A stretch of 64,000 nucleotides of DNA from Agrococcus jejuensis (GTDB taxonomy: Bacteria; Actinomycetota; Actinomycetes; Actinomycetales; Microbacteriaceae), in contig NZ_LT629695.1 of NCBI RefSeq assembly GCF_900099705.1, positions 2,790,001-2,854,000 on the forward strand, in the 5' to 3' direction. Both the position numbers and the translations under genes were made by a program. Position 1 is the stretch's first letter, and every line of letters starts with the position of its first letter. Shown piece after piece: positions 7,901 to 14,444 of the stretch. The notes under the pieces were generated by a model. That model did no database searches, was not told where the DNA came from, and saw only the letters and a program-made list of their open reading frames with translations.

Positions 7901-8859
7901 TCGCCGACGACACGCTCGTGGGCGGCTACGAGCTCACGGGCGGCTGGCTGCGCGCCGAGCGCGTCAAGGTCGGCAAGCGCGCCTTCCTCGGCAACTCGGG
8001 CATGGCGGCGCCCGGCCGCCGCATCCCCAAGGCGTCCCTCGTGGCCGTGCTCTCGGCGGCGCCGCAGCGCGGCACGGCGAAGGCCGGCTCGTCGTGGATC
8101 GGCAGCCCGCCGACGCAGCTGCGCCGCACGGCCGACGAGGTGGATGCGAGCCGCACCTACGCGCCGTCGACGCGCCTCAAGGTGCTGCGGGGCCTCGTCG
8201 AGACCGGCCGCGTCGTGCCGATGCTGCTCGCCGTCGCGCTGCCGTTCGGCGCCGCTGCCGCCCTGATCGCGCTCCTCGGCGACGCGTGGACGTGGGCCGG
8301 ATTCGTCGCCGCCGCGCTCGTCGCCCCGCTGCTGCTCATGGCCGTCGGCATCGTCTCGGCGCTCGTCGCCGTCGCCGCGAAGTGGGCGCTGGTCGGCCGC
8401 ATCCGCGAGGGCGAGCATCCGCTGTGGAGCGGCTTCGTGTGGCGCAACGAGCTCGCCGACACCTTCCTCGAGCTGCTCGCCGCCCGCTGGTTCGCGGGTG
8501 CTGCATCCGGCACCGTCGCCATGGTCGTGTGGCTGCGCATGCTCGGCGTGCGCGTGGGCCGCGGCGTGTGGTGCGACACGTACTGGCTGCCCGAGGCCGA
8601 CCTCGTCGTGCTCGGCGACGGTGCGACCGTCAACGCAGGCTGCGTCGTGCAGACGCACCTCTTCCACGACCGCGTGCTGTCGCTCGGCACCGTCACGATC
8701 GACGCGGGCGCGACGCTCGGGCCGAACTCCGTCATCCTGCCCGCCGCCACCCTGGGCCGCCATGCGACCGTCGGCCCCGCATCCCTCGTGATGCGCGGCG
8801 AGCTCGTGCCGAGCCGCACGCGCTGGCTCGGCAACCCCATAGGTCCCTGGGAGGACTGA
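4993..8859 (+). CDS. Pls/PosA-type non-ribosomal peptide synthetase
   Basis: A 1288-residue single-module synthetase. Domains: adenylation (about 20-500; P-loop IIFTSGSTGTPKGVAVTH, NTYGPTEA, YRSGDVVR, RTSGKVDRDALPW), carrier protein (about 510-580; DLGGGSLTAAQ with the phosphopantetheine Ser near 535), then a long terminal region. The terminal region has about six membrane segments alternating with three left-handed beta-helix-like modules. This architecture is that of poly-epsilon-lysine synthetase (Pls), which polymerises one amino acid at the membrane. The adenylation core has FDASCEEMW, with Glu at the position that commonly senses a cationic side chain, so a basic substrate is plausible but unproven. 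Start GTG 4993 is preferred over GTG 4975 because GAAGGA lies at SD distance. Followed after three bases by an M1 peptidase. Confidence 0.9.
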   Translation: MSSPSIPDAFLASHLAAPERTLADVVAATAEAHPDALALDNGSEQLTYAELVDAAQAFADRLAEQGVGRGDRVGIRISSGTTDLYVAILGTLLGGAAYVPVDADDPDERAATVFGEAAVQAVAATGLEVALTEHARGDGPRDVAPPTPDDDAWIIFTSGSTGTPKGVAVTHRSAAAFVDAESRLFLQHEPIGPHDRVMAGLSVAFDASCEEMWLAWAHGACLVPAPRSLVRSGVDVAPWLVANGLTIVSTVPTLVSLWPIQSLDAVRMVILGGEALPPELGQRLQRPGREVWNTYGPTEATVVACAALVDGTDPVRIGLPLDGWDLAVVDADGQPVGVGETGELVIGGVGLARYLDAAKDAEKYAPMPTLGWQRAYRSGDVVRNDPAGLVFGGRADDQIKLGGRRIELGEIDGQLLRVPGVVGAAAAVRSTSVGSQVLVGYVTVDETYDAGVAMTLLRERMPAALVPRLAIVDDLPTRTSGKVDRDALPWPLPSAAAAHDGWSETQTWIAAIWRDVLAADPERLAADFFDLGGGSLTAAQAVGRIRERHPEVVVGDLYQHSTVGDLAGHLDSLGASAARTNAETHPIRPRTQVAQALAAYPLHALAGARWIAWLLLASALLHPLAAWLPAPPWPLVVVLVAVFVAPPGRMLLAASIIRVALRGVTPGTYPRGGRVHLRIWLAEQVQSQLAATSLAGAAFMPWYARLLGASVGRDVQLHALPPVTGLLRLARGASVESEVDLSGTWIDGDVVHVGAVRIGRDARIGARSTLGPGARVAAGAEVAPGSFVGDRVKPGALVSGSPAVRVGKARGAWEGRHAPGPRRWAAIYALSGVLVAGLPWIAAAIGALVALPALLDAESAADAVLAAAPWLPVAAVVGYVALMLLVLVIVRLAALAIRQGPVPVRSAAGLAAWLTVRVLDDARAWLYPLYAGALTPWWLRALGAKVGRGVEASTVVMIPSLTEIGDEVFLADDTLVGGYELTGGWLRAERVKVGKRAFLGNSGMAAPGRRIPKASLVAVLSAAPQRGTAKAGSSWIGSPPTQLRRTADEVDASRTYAPSTRLKVLRGLVETGRVVPMLLAVALPFGAAAALIALLGDAWTWAGFVAAALVAPLLLMAVGIVSALVAVAAKWALVGRIREGEHPLWSGFVWRNELADTFLELLAARWFAGAASGTVAMVVWLRMLGVRVGRGVWCDTYWLPEADLVVLGDGATVNAGCVVQTHLFHDRVLSLGTVTIDAGATLGPNSVILPAATLGRHATVGPASLVMRGELVPSRTRWLGNPIGPWED

Positions 8860-8862
8860 GAC

Positions 8863-10191
8863 GTGGGCATGATGGAGGGGATGCTGCACCACGCCGACCC
8901 GTACATGCCGGGCCACGGCGACCTCTCGTACGACGTCGAGCACGCGAGCGTCGACCTCGACTACCGGCCGTCGTCGAACCTGCTCGAGGGCTCGGCGACG
9001 CTCACGATCGTCGCGGCCGAGGCCGTGCGGCGCATCCGCCTCGACCTCGCGCACCTGCGGGTCAGCAGGGTGCTCGTCGACGGCGCTCGCGCGAAGCACA
9101 GCCACGTGACCACGCACCTCACCGTGACGCTGCCCGCGCCCGTCGACGCCGGCGCGCGCCTGACGGTGCAGGTCGACTACCGCGGCAACCCACGACCGCT
9201 GCGGATGCGCGCGTTCGGCGAGGCCGGATGGGAGGAGCTCGAGGACGGCGTCATCGTCGCCGCCCAGCCCCACGGCGCGCCCACGTGGATGCCCTGCAAC
9301 GACCGCGCCTCGTCGAAGGCGACGTACGACCTGTCGGTGAAGGTGCCGTCGGAGTACGCCGTCGCCTGCTCGGGCGAGCAGACCGGCGTCGAGCGGCGCG
9401 GCGCATCCCGCACCTTCCGCTTCGCGCAGCGCGCGCCCATGGCGTCGTACCTCGCGACCGTGCAGATCGGCCGCTACCAGGAGGTGCGGCAGCAGTCGTC
9501 GGTGCCGATGCGCGTGCTGCGGCCCACGGGCATGACCGGCGCCGCGTACGAGGCGTCGTTCGGCCTGCAGCCGCAGATGATGGCGTGCTTCGAGCACGAG
9601 TTCGGGCAGTACCCGTTCGACGACTACACGACGGTCGTCACCGACGACGAGCTCGAGATCCCGCTCGAGTCGCAGAGCCTGTCGACCTTCGGCCGCAACT
9701 TCTGCCGCCCTGAGTGGGATGCCGTGCGGCTCATCGCGCACGAGCTCGCGCACCAGTGGTTCGGCAACGCCGTGACGGCGCGCACGTGGCGCGACATCTG
9801 GCTGCACGAGGGCTTCGCCTGCTACTCGGAGTGGGTGTGGTCGGAGGCTGCCGGCGGGCTCACGATCGACGAGCAGGCCGCGCTGCACCACGCGCGCCTC
9901 ACGGGGCTGCCGCAGGACCTCGTGCTCTCCGACCCCGGCGCCGCCGACATGTTCGACGACCGCGTCTACAAGCGCGGCGCCCTCACGCTCGTGGCCCTGC
10001 GCCGCACGATCGGCGCCGACGCCATGCGCACCCTGCTGCACGCGTGGGTCGACGAGCACTCGGGCGGCACGGTCGAGACGGCCGACCTCGTCGCGCTCGC
10101 GTCGCGGGTCTCCGGGCAGGACGTCGCGCCGCTGCTGCGCGCCTGGCTCGACGAGCCGGCGCTGCCGGCGCTCCCGCCCGTCGCGGGCTGA
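8863..10191 (+). CDS. M1-family zinc metallopeptidase
   Basis: A 442-residue aminopeptidase-like enzyme. The gluzincin site is complete: HELAHQWFGN (His293, His297) and, 18 residues on, LHEGFACYSEW (Glu316). The exopeptidase loop that is usually GAMEN reads ELEIPLESQ, as in the ALETQ-type branch of the family. No signal peptide is evident. GTG 8863 is chosen because GGAGGA is seven bases upstream; it starts three bases after the NRPS stop, so the two form an operon. M1 enzymes that cleave epsilon-poly-lysine are known in producers, so product processing or self-protection is a reasonable inference. Confidence 0.9.
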   Translation: MGMMEGMLHHADPYMPGHGDLSYDVEHASVDLDYRPSSNLLEGSATLTIVAAEAVRRIRLDLAHLRVSRVLVDGARAKHSHVTTHLTVTLPAPVDAGARLTVQVDYRGNPRPLRMRAFGEAGWEELEDGVIVAAQPHGAPTWMPCNDRASSKATYDLSVKVPSEYAVACSGEQTGVERRGASRTFRFAQRAPMASYLATVQIGRYQEVRQQSSVPMRVLRPTGMTGAAYEASFGLQPQMMACFEHEFGQYPFDDYTTVVTDDELEIPLESQSLSTFGRNFCRPEWDAVRLIAHELAHQWFGNAVTARTWRDIWLHEGFACYSEWVWSEAAGGLTIDEQAALHHARLTGLPQDLVLSDPGAADMFDDRVYKRGALTLVALRRTIGADAMRTLLHAWVDEHSGGTVETADLVALASRVSGQDVAPLLRAWLDEPALPALPPVAG

Positions 10192-10213
10192 CGGCTCTCG
10201 GCGCCCCTGGGGA

Positions 10214-10286
10214 TTGCGTTTCGCAGGCGATTCCGGGTCTTGAGGGGAATGTTCCCTTGAGAGGCGGAATCGCCTGCACAACGCAA
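10214..10286. repeat. Extended hairpin repeat, copy B
   Basis: Outer arms TTGCGTT..GCAGGCGATTCCG and its near-perfect complement (two mismatches) enclose a different inner hairpin (GGGGAATGTTCCC). It shares the GCGTTtcGCAGGCGAT core with copies A and C but not their centre. Located just downstream of the peptidase stop. Confidence 0.75.
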
Positions 10287-10305
10287 CGGCTCGGGATGCG
10301 GTCGG

Positions 10306-10380
10306 TTGCGTTTCGCAGGCGATCACGGGTGGCAGAGGGGTATCTTCCCTCCGCCCACCCTGATCGCCTGCGATACGCGA
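10306..10380. repeat. Extended hairpin repeat, copy C
   Basis: Arms of about 20 bp with one mismatch and one G-T pair. The inner arm GCAGGCGATC and the centre GGCAGAGGGGTATCTTCCC match copy A closely. It ends 13 bases from the PPTase stop on the other strand, so it could also act in termination. Confidence 0.8.
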
Positions 10381-10393
10381 GCCTCGGAGCGCG

Positions 10394-10870
10394 TCAGGAC
10401 GTCGCGCGGCCCGTGCAGACCGCCGCCACGTAGCCTGCGGGGGCCGGGATGCGGTGCACCGCGAAGTCGGCGACGCGGATGCTCGCGGGGTCGGTGCGCA
10501 GGCCGGTGCCGAGGTGCTTGAGGATCGCCTCCTTCGCGACCCACGCCCACAGCGGCTCGAGGTCGGCCTCGGAGGGGTGCAGCACGACGGCGGCCTCCAC
10601 CAGCGCATCCGCAGGCTCGACGTCGACGCCGAGCGCCGCCGCACCGGGACGGGTCGCGACCACGAGGTGCGCCCCGGCGCGCGACGCCGACGCCGCCACC
10701 GGCGCGCCCGCGACGCGCGCCCACGGCCGCCCGTGGTCCGAGCCGCCGCAGCGCGGGCACACGTGGCCCGCGGCATCCGCATCCGTGGCGAGCAGCGCAT
10801 CCACCGTCGCGACCGACGACGGCAGCCACGCCACCGCGACGTCGTCGGGCAGCGACGCCCGCGCGGTCAC
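10394..10870 (-). CDS. 4'-phosphopantetheinyl transferase, Sfp-like
   Basis: A 158-residue enzyme expected to load phosphopantetheine from CoA onto carrier-protein serines. The two signature motifs are present: LGVDVEP (Mg-binding Asp/Glu) and WAWVAKEAILKHLGTGL (W-x-x-K-E-A-x-x-K). An upstream CPRCGGSDHGRPWA segment matches the N-terminal half of actinobacterial Sfp-like enzymes. It is shorter than typical Sfp (about 220 residues). GTG 10870 overlaps the upstream stop (GTGA); the frame stays open further upstream, but that part coincides with the neighbouring gene. Only about 200 bases separate it from the NRPS/peptidase operon, so it probably activates that synthetase. Confidence 0.85.
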   Translation of the reverse strand: MTARASLPDDVAVAWLPSSVATVDALLATDADAAGHVCPRCGGSDHGRPWARVAGAPVAASASRAGAHLVVATRPGAAALGVDVEPADALVEAAVVLHPSEADLEPLWAWVAKEAILKHLGTGLRTDPASIRVADFAVHRIPAPAGYVAAVCTGRATS

Positions 10871-11346
10871 GCCGAGGGCTCGGGGAACGTCAGCGGCTGC
10901 CACGACGCGCGCAGCCAGTCGAGGTCGCCGGGGAAGCCGGTCACGCGGGCGAGCAGGCGCCCGAGGCGCTCCTCGTCGAGCGGGCCGTCGGCCTCCTCGG
11001 GCAGGGGAGCACCCGTCTCGTCGGCCAGCGCGCCCTGGCTCCACACGATGCGGCGCTGCGCGCCCGGCACGTCGAGCTGGAAGAGCCACGTGTCGCTCGT
11101 CGAGCCGAACAGGGCCGTCGCGACGGGGTGGCCGATGCCGCTCGCGACGCGCTCGCCGAGGTCGATCCACGCGTAGCCGGCGTCGAGCAGCACCGTGTGC
11201 GCGTCGTGCTGCAGCGCCGAGAGCTCGGCGCGCGACGACGTCGCGACGTCGCCCGGGATGGGCATGCCGGTGGGCCGGTAGCCGAGCGGCGCGAGGTCGG
11301 CGACGCGCGCACCTCGCACGACCATCACCGCCACGTTCACGCCCAC
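10867..11346 (-). CDS. Conserved hypothetical protein upstream of PPTase
   Basis: A 159-residue soluble protein with no family I can name. It contains a DVATSSRAELSALQHDAHTV helix region, a WLFQLDVPGAQRRIVWS beta pair and a C-terminal GRLLARVTGFPGDLDWLRASW segment. It has no signal peptide or membrane segment. The GTG start is preceded seven bases upstream by TACCGT. Its stop overlaps the PPTase start, so the two are co-expressed; a link to the NRPS is suggested only by that coupling. Confidence 0.7.
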   Translation of the reverse strand: MGVNVAVMVVRGARVADLAPLGYRPTGMPIPGDVATSSRAELSALQHDAHTVLLDAGYAWIDLGERVASGIGHPVATALFGSTSDTWLFQLDVPGAQRRIVWSQGALADETGAPLPEEADGPLDEERLGRLLARVTGFPGDLDWLRASWQPLTFPEPSA

Positions 11347-11353
11347 GGCGCCG

Positions 11354-11359
11354 ACGGTA
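11354..11359 (-). promoter_or_regulatory. -10 box of the hypothetical/PPTase operon
   Basis: TACCGT seven bases before GTG 11346, with no ribosome-binding site between. Confidence 0.5.
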
Positions 11360-11401
11360 GCAGCGGCGTCGCCGCGCTCGCTGGGCGTGCTGCGAGCCGC
11401 G

Positions 11402-12151
11402 TCAGGACGCGAGGCCGACGATGCCCGTCACGAGCACCGCGATGCCCGACAGCAGCGAGAACACGATCACGGCGCGGCGGGCCATCGCCTGGTCGATGCG
11501 CGCCGCGATGCGCTCGCCCGCGAGCACGCCCACGAGCACGGGAGCGATCGCGACGAGCCACATCCACCACTCCCACGGCGGCGCGCCGCCGGGTGCGACG
11601 AGCTGCCGCGAGACGACGGTCGAGAGGCTCAGCAGGATCCAGAACGGCTGCATCGTCGCGGCGAAGACGCGGTGGTCCCACTTCGACAGGATCGCGAACA
11701 TGCCGATGACGGGCGCGCCGAGGCCGACCGACGAGTTCAGCGCACCGACGAGCGCGCCCGACGCCATGCGCAGCGGCGGCCCGTCGAGCGACCGCTCGGT
11801 CTTCGCGAAGCCCGCCGACACGACCACGCCGACGAGCGCGAGCACGCCCACGGCGACCTTGAGCGCATCCGCATCCGACGCCTGCGCCAGCAGGATGCCG
11901 GGGATCGTGAGCGCGATGGCCGGCAGCACGAGCCAGACGAGGCCGCGCCAGTCGATGTCGCGCCACACGCGGCCGATGATCATCGCGCACGCGACGATGC
12001 CGAACACGTTGACGACGAGCACGGCCTCGACGGGGCCGACCGCGAGCACCATCGTCGGCGTGACGACGAGGCCGAAGCCCATGCCGACGGTGCGCTGCGC
12101 GAGCGCCCCGATCGCGAGGGCGACGAGCGCGACGACGAACGACCACTCCAC
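11402..12151 (-). CDS. TauE/SafE-family membrane transporter
   Basis: A 249-residue protein with about eight hydrophobic helices and the two TauE-like glycine-rich repeats (ALAQRTVGMGFGLVVTPTMV in the first half, GALVGALNSSVGLGAPVIGM in the second). The family exports sulfonates, sulfite or other small anions across the plasma membrane; the substrate here is unknown. GTG 12151 lies eight bases after the IclR stop, so it is the second gene of an iclR operon and probably controlled by that regulator. Confidence 0.88.
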   Translation of the reverse strand: MEWSFVVALVALAIGALAQRTVGMGFGLVVTPTMVLAVGPVEAVLVVNVFGIVACAMIIGRVWRDIDWRGLVWLVLPAIALTIPGILLAQASDADALKVAVGVLALVGVVVSAGFAKTERSLDGPPLRMASGALVGALNSSVGLGAPVIGMFAILSKWDHRVFAATMQPFWILLSLSTVVSRQLVAPGGAPPWEWWMWLVAIAPVLVGVLAGERIAARIDQAMARRAVIVFSLLSGIAVLVTGIVGLAS

Positions 12152-12158
12152 GGGCGGC

Positions 12159-12854
12159 TCAGCCCAGGTCCGCGGCGATGGCGCGGGCCGCGTCGGCGGA
12201 TGCGGCGCCCAGAGCGTCGAGGTCGGCGGCGCCGACGGTGACCACGCCCACGGCGGCGCGCGGCGGCAGCGGATGCCGGATGGGCGCGGCGACCCCCGAG
12301 AGCCCCGGCACGACCTCGTCGGTGCTCGTCGCGTAGCCGCGCTCGGCGGCGATCGCGACCTCGGCGCGCATGGCGTCGTCGTGCCCGAGCGCAGCCCACT
12401 CGCGCGCCGACAGCAGCGTCTGCAGCGCGATGCCGGGCGCGCCGAGCGCGAGCGGATGCCGCGTGCCGGGCCGCTGCGCCACCGACGCGCGGGCGCCGCG
12501 CGACTCGACGCTCACGAGCGTCACGACGTCGTCGCCGTCCTGCACCGCGACGAACGCCGTGCATCCCGTCGTCTGCGCCAGCGCCGTGAGGTGGGGGAGC
12601 GCAGCGCCGCGCAGGTCGCGGTCGACGGACTGCGCGAGCACCGCGAGCTGCGCGCCGAGCTCGAGCCGGCCGCCCGCATTCCGCACCACGAGCCGGTGCG
12701 CCTCGAGCGTGCGCACGATGCGGTAGGCGATCGAGCGGTGCACGCCGAGCTCGTCGGCGAGCTGCTGGATGGTCAGCGGCGACTGCTCGGCGAGGATCTC
12801 GAGCGCGCGGATGCCGCGCGACAGGGTCTGGGCTCCTGCGAGCTGCTCGGCCAC
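12159..12854 (-). CDS. IclR-family transcriptional regulator
   Basis: A 231-residue regulator with an N-terminal winged helix (TLSRGIRALEILAEQSPLTI, then QQLADELGVHRSIAYRIVRT) and a C-terminal IclR effector domain (LPHLTALAQTTGCTAFVAVQ, then APGIALQT). The GTG start has a GGAGG five bases upstream. A TATGCT -10 lies about 27 bases before it, so unlike many neighbours it has a conventional leader. An inverted repeat overlaps the -35 region. Co-transcribed with the TauE gene. Confidence 0.9.
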   Translation of the reverse strand: MAEQLAGAQTLSRGIRALEILAEQSPLTIQQLADELGVHRSIAYRIVRTLEAHRLVVRNAGGRLELGAQLAVLAQSVDRDLRGAALPHLTALAQTTGCTAFVAVQDGDDVVTLVSVESRGARASVAQRPGTRHPLALGAPGIALQTLLSAREWAALGHDDAMRAEVAIAAERGYATSTDEVVPGLSGVAAPIRHPLPPRAAVGVVTVGAADLDALGAASADAARAIAADLG

Positions 12855-12880
12855 GAATCCTCCGTCGGTCGTCCTGCTCG

Positions 12881-12886
12881 AGCATA
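12881..12886 (-). promoter_or_regulatory. -10 box of iclR operon
   Basis: TATGCT on the minus strand, followed by a short leader with GGAGG before GTG 12854. No convincing -35 is seen. Confidence 0.45.
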
Positions 12887-12891
12887 GGTCG

Positions 12892-12914
12892 CGACGTTCA
12901 CATGGCGAACGTCG
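12892..12914. promoter_or_regulatory. Operator candidate upstream of iclR
   Basis: Perfect 8-bp arms CGACGTTC and GAACGTCG with a 7-base centre, starting six bases upstream of the TATGCT box. Position and dyad form suit autoregulation by the IclR protein; this is inference. Confidence 0.5.
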
Positions 12915-12950
12915 GCGCGTGGTCGTGTGGCGCCGCGTCGGCCTGCCGCC

Positions 12951-13068
12951 GAGTGGTCACTTTCGTGCGATGAGTGGTCACTTCCTGCCGCCGAGTGGTC
13001 ACTTGCGTGCGATGAGTGGTCACCTGATGCCGCGACACGCCGCGCGAAGCGGCAGGAAGCGACCCCTC
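12951..13068. repeat. Four 21-bp tandem repeats plus hairpin, locus 1
   Basis: GAGTGGTCAC begins at 12951, 12972, 12993 and 13014, an exact 21-bp period. Units 1 and 3 resemble each other, as do 2 and 4. The array runs into TGCCGC / GCGGCA arms around a GACACGCCGCGC loop. The same elements reappear at 14298-14435. It sits downstream of the TetR gene that ends at 13075. Confidence 0.85.
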
Positions 13069-13074
13069 CTCGGG

Positions 13075-13647
13075 TCACGAGGCGGGCAGGAGCCGCTCCA
13101 CGAGCGCATCCATCGCGGCGTCGACGGGGATCGTCGGGTCGATGGAGGTCGTGAGCCGGTCGAGCATGAGCCCGTCGACCGCGTAGTGCAGCAGCGCGAT
13201 CTCGAACGCGCCGCCCGGCAGGCCGGCCGCCTCGTTGAACGCGACGTCGCCTGCGAATCCCTCGCGCATCCATGCCCCGAGCGTCTCGGCGACCTCGGGG
13301 CGTCGCGCGGCCTCGAGCCGCAGCTCGAGCAGCGCGAGCGTGATGTCGCGGGATGCGGTGAGCCTTGTGACGATCTCGCGGATGTGCGCGGCGAAGCGCT
13401 CTCGGTCGGGCACGCGCGCGGCGAGCTCGGCCTGCACGGCGGCGTCGGGAGCGAGGCGCTCGCCGATGCGCGCGACGAGCAGCGCCACGAGGTCGGCGCG
13501 CGTGCGGCAGTAGTTGGAGGTCGTGCCGGCGGGCACGCCGGCCTCGGCATCGACGGCGCGGTGGGTGAGGCCGCGCGCGCCCTCGCGAGCGAGGATCGCC
13601 AGCCCGGCGTCGCCGAGCGCGCGGCGACGGTCGTCGTTGCGTGCCAT
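13075..13647 (-). CDS. TetR-family transcriptional regulator
   Basis: A 190-residue regulator. HTH at about residues 8-50 (GLAILAREGARGLTHRAVDA, then VPAGTTSNYCRTRADLVALL). The C-terminal domain is alpha-helical and of unknown ligand. ATG 13647 follows TAGCCT by six bases. It is divergent from a dihydrofolate-reductase-fold gene, and the shared gap holds ACGACA/TGTCGT dyads, so it likely represses that gene and itself. Confidence 0.9.
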   Translation of the reverse strand: MARNDDRRRALGDAGLAILAREGARGLTHRAVDAEAGVPAGTTSNYCRTRADLVALLVARIGERLAPDAAVQAELAARVPDRERFAAHIREIVTRLTASRDITLALLELRLEAARRPEVAETLGAWMREGFAGDVAFNEAAGLPGGAFEIALLHYAVDGLMLDRLTTSIDPTIPVDAAMDALVERLLPAS

Positions 13648-13653
13648 GGCGAG

Positions 13654-13659
13654 AGGCTA
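13654..13659 (-). promoter_or_regulatory. -10 box of tetR (13647)
   Basis: TAGCCT six bases before the ATG; a leaderless arrangement. Confidence 0.55.
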
Positions 13660-13667
13660 GCGCATCC

Positions 13668-13702
13668 ACGACATCTGTCGTAGTCTCATCGCAACCACGA
13701 CA
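13668..13702. promoter_or_regulatory. TetR operator candidate region
   Basis: A perfect dyad ACGACA-TC-TGTCGT (13668-13681) is followed by another ACGACA half-site at 13697-13702. It lies upstream of the TetR -10 box and touches TAGTCT (13681-13686), a likely -10 of the divergent reductase gene. Confidence 0.6.
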
Positions 13703-13723
13703 GCCATAGTGAATGGAGCGACC

Positions 13724-14293
13724 ATGCGCGAGCTCACCTACTGCGTCGCTACGAGCCTCGACGGCTGCATCGCCGCGCCCGACGGGTCGTTCGACGCCTT
13801 CCCGATCGAGGGCGACCACATGCACGTGCTCATGCACGAGTTCACCGACACGATTCCGGCGCACGTGCAGCGAGCGGTGGGCGTCGAGGCCGACGCGTCG
13901 CGCTTCGACACCGTCGTCATGGGCTGGCGCACGCTCACGCCGGCGCTCGACGTCGGCATCGCGAGCCCGTATCCGCATCTGCGGCAGATCGTCGCGACCC
14001 GCCAGGAGCGCGAGGTGGATGCGGCGATCGCGCTGACCGCGGATCCCGTCGCGACCGTGCGCGCGCTCAAGCGCGAGTCAGGCGCCGGCATCTGGCTCGC
14101 GGGCGGCGGTGAGCTCGCGGGTGCGCTGCTGCCCGAGATCGATCGACTGGTGCTCAAGGTGAACCCGCTCGCGTTCGGCTCGGGCATCCGCCTCTTCGGC
14201 GACGCGGGCTACGACCCCACGGCGTTCGTGCGCACCGCGGTGCGCTCCTTCGACTCGGGTGTCACGATCCTCGAGCTCGAGCGCCGCCGCTGA
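13724..14293 (+). CDS. Dihydrofolate-reductase-fold protein (RibD C-terminal type)
   Basis: A 189-residue reductase-fold protein. It shows the usual start MRELTYCVATSLDGCIAAPD, the central VVMGWRTL strand-helix and the nucleotide-contacting IWLAGGGELAGALLP segment. Members bind NAD(P)H, but most, including this one, are of unknown substrate and are not the folate enzyme. The start is ATG 13724, with GGAGCG at SD distance; an in-frame GTG at 13709 is less likely. Control by the divergent TetR is likely. Confidence 0.88.
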   Translation: MRELTYCVATSLDGCIAAPDGSFDAFPIEGDHMHVLMHEFTDTIPAHVQRAVGVEADASRFDTVVMGWRTLTPALDVGIASPYPHLRQIVATRQEREVDAAIALTADPVATVRALKRESGAGIWLAGGGELAGALLPEIDRLVLKVNPLAFGSGIRLFGDAGYDPTAFVRTAVRSFDSGVTILELERRR

Positions 14294-14297
14294 GCGA

Positions 14298-14435
14298 GAG
14301 GCCACTTCCGTGCCGGGGAGTGGTCACTTCCTGACGGCAGTGGTCACTTCCTGCCGCGACACGCCGCGCACAGCGGCAGGAAGTGACCCCTCATGCGTTC
14401 GGAAGTGACCAGTCGGCGGCAGGAAGTGGCCAATC
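14298..14435. repeat. AGTGGTCACTT repeats and 16-bp hairpin, locus 2
   Basis: AGTGGTCACTTCCTG-like units on the plus strand (14319, 14339) are followed by inverted units (GGAAGTGACC at 14401, GGAAGTGGCC at 14422). At the centre, GGTCACTTCCTGCCGC (14342-14357) pairs perfectly with 14373-14388 around a GACACGCCGCGC loop. Homologous to locus 1 at 12951-13068. Confidence 0.85.
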
Positions 14436-14444
14436 GGCGAGCCG

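Noticed and set aside
4792..10800. Very long open frames on the strand opposite the NRPS and peptidase (and similar long frames elsewhere)
   Set aside because: Their translations are almost pure Arg/Ala/His/Gly with no domain; they are the expected by-product of about 70 percent GC codon bias, and the real genes lie on the other strand.
10867..11170. Longer N-terminus for the phosphopantetheinyl transferase
   Set aside because: The frame is open upstream, but its translation is Arg-rich shadow of the 159-residue gene; the GTGA overlap and family alignment favour GTG 10870.
12951..13023. CRISPR-like array
   Set aside because: Repeats are head-to-tail 21-bp units without unique spacers, and no cas genes are present.
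12927..13154. Open frame encoding repeated EWSL units
   Set aside because: The protein repeat simply reflects the 21-bp DNA repeat, which is a multiple of three; the frame has no ribosome-binding site and the opposite strand reads an equally repetitive SDHS string.
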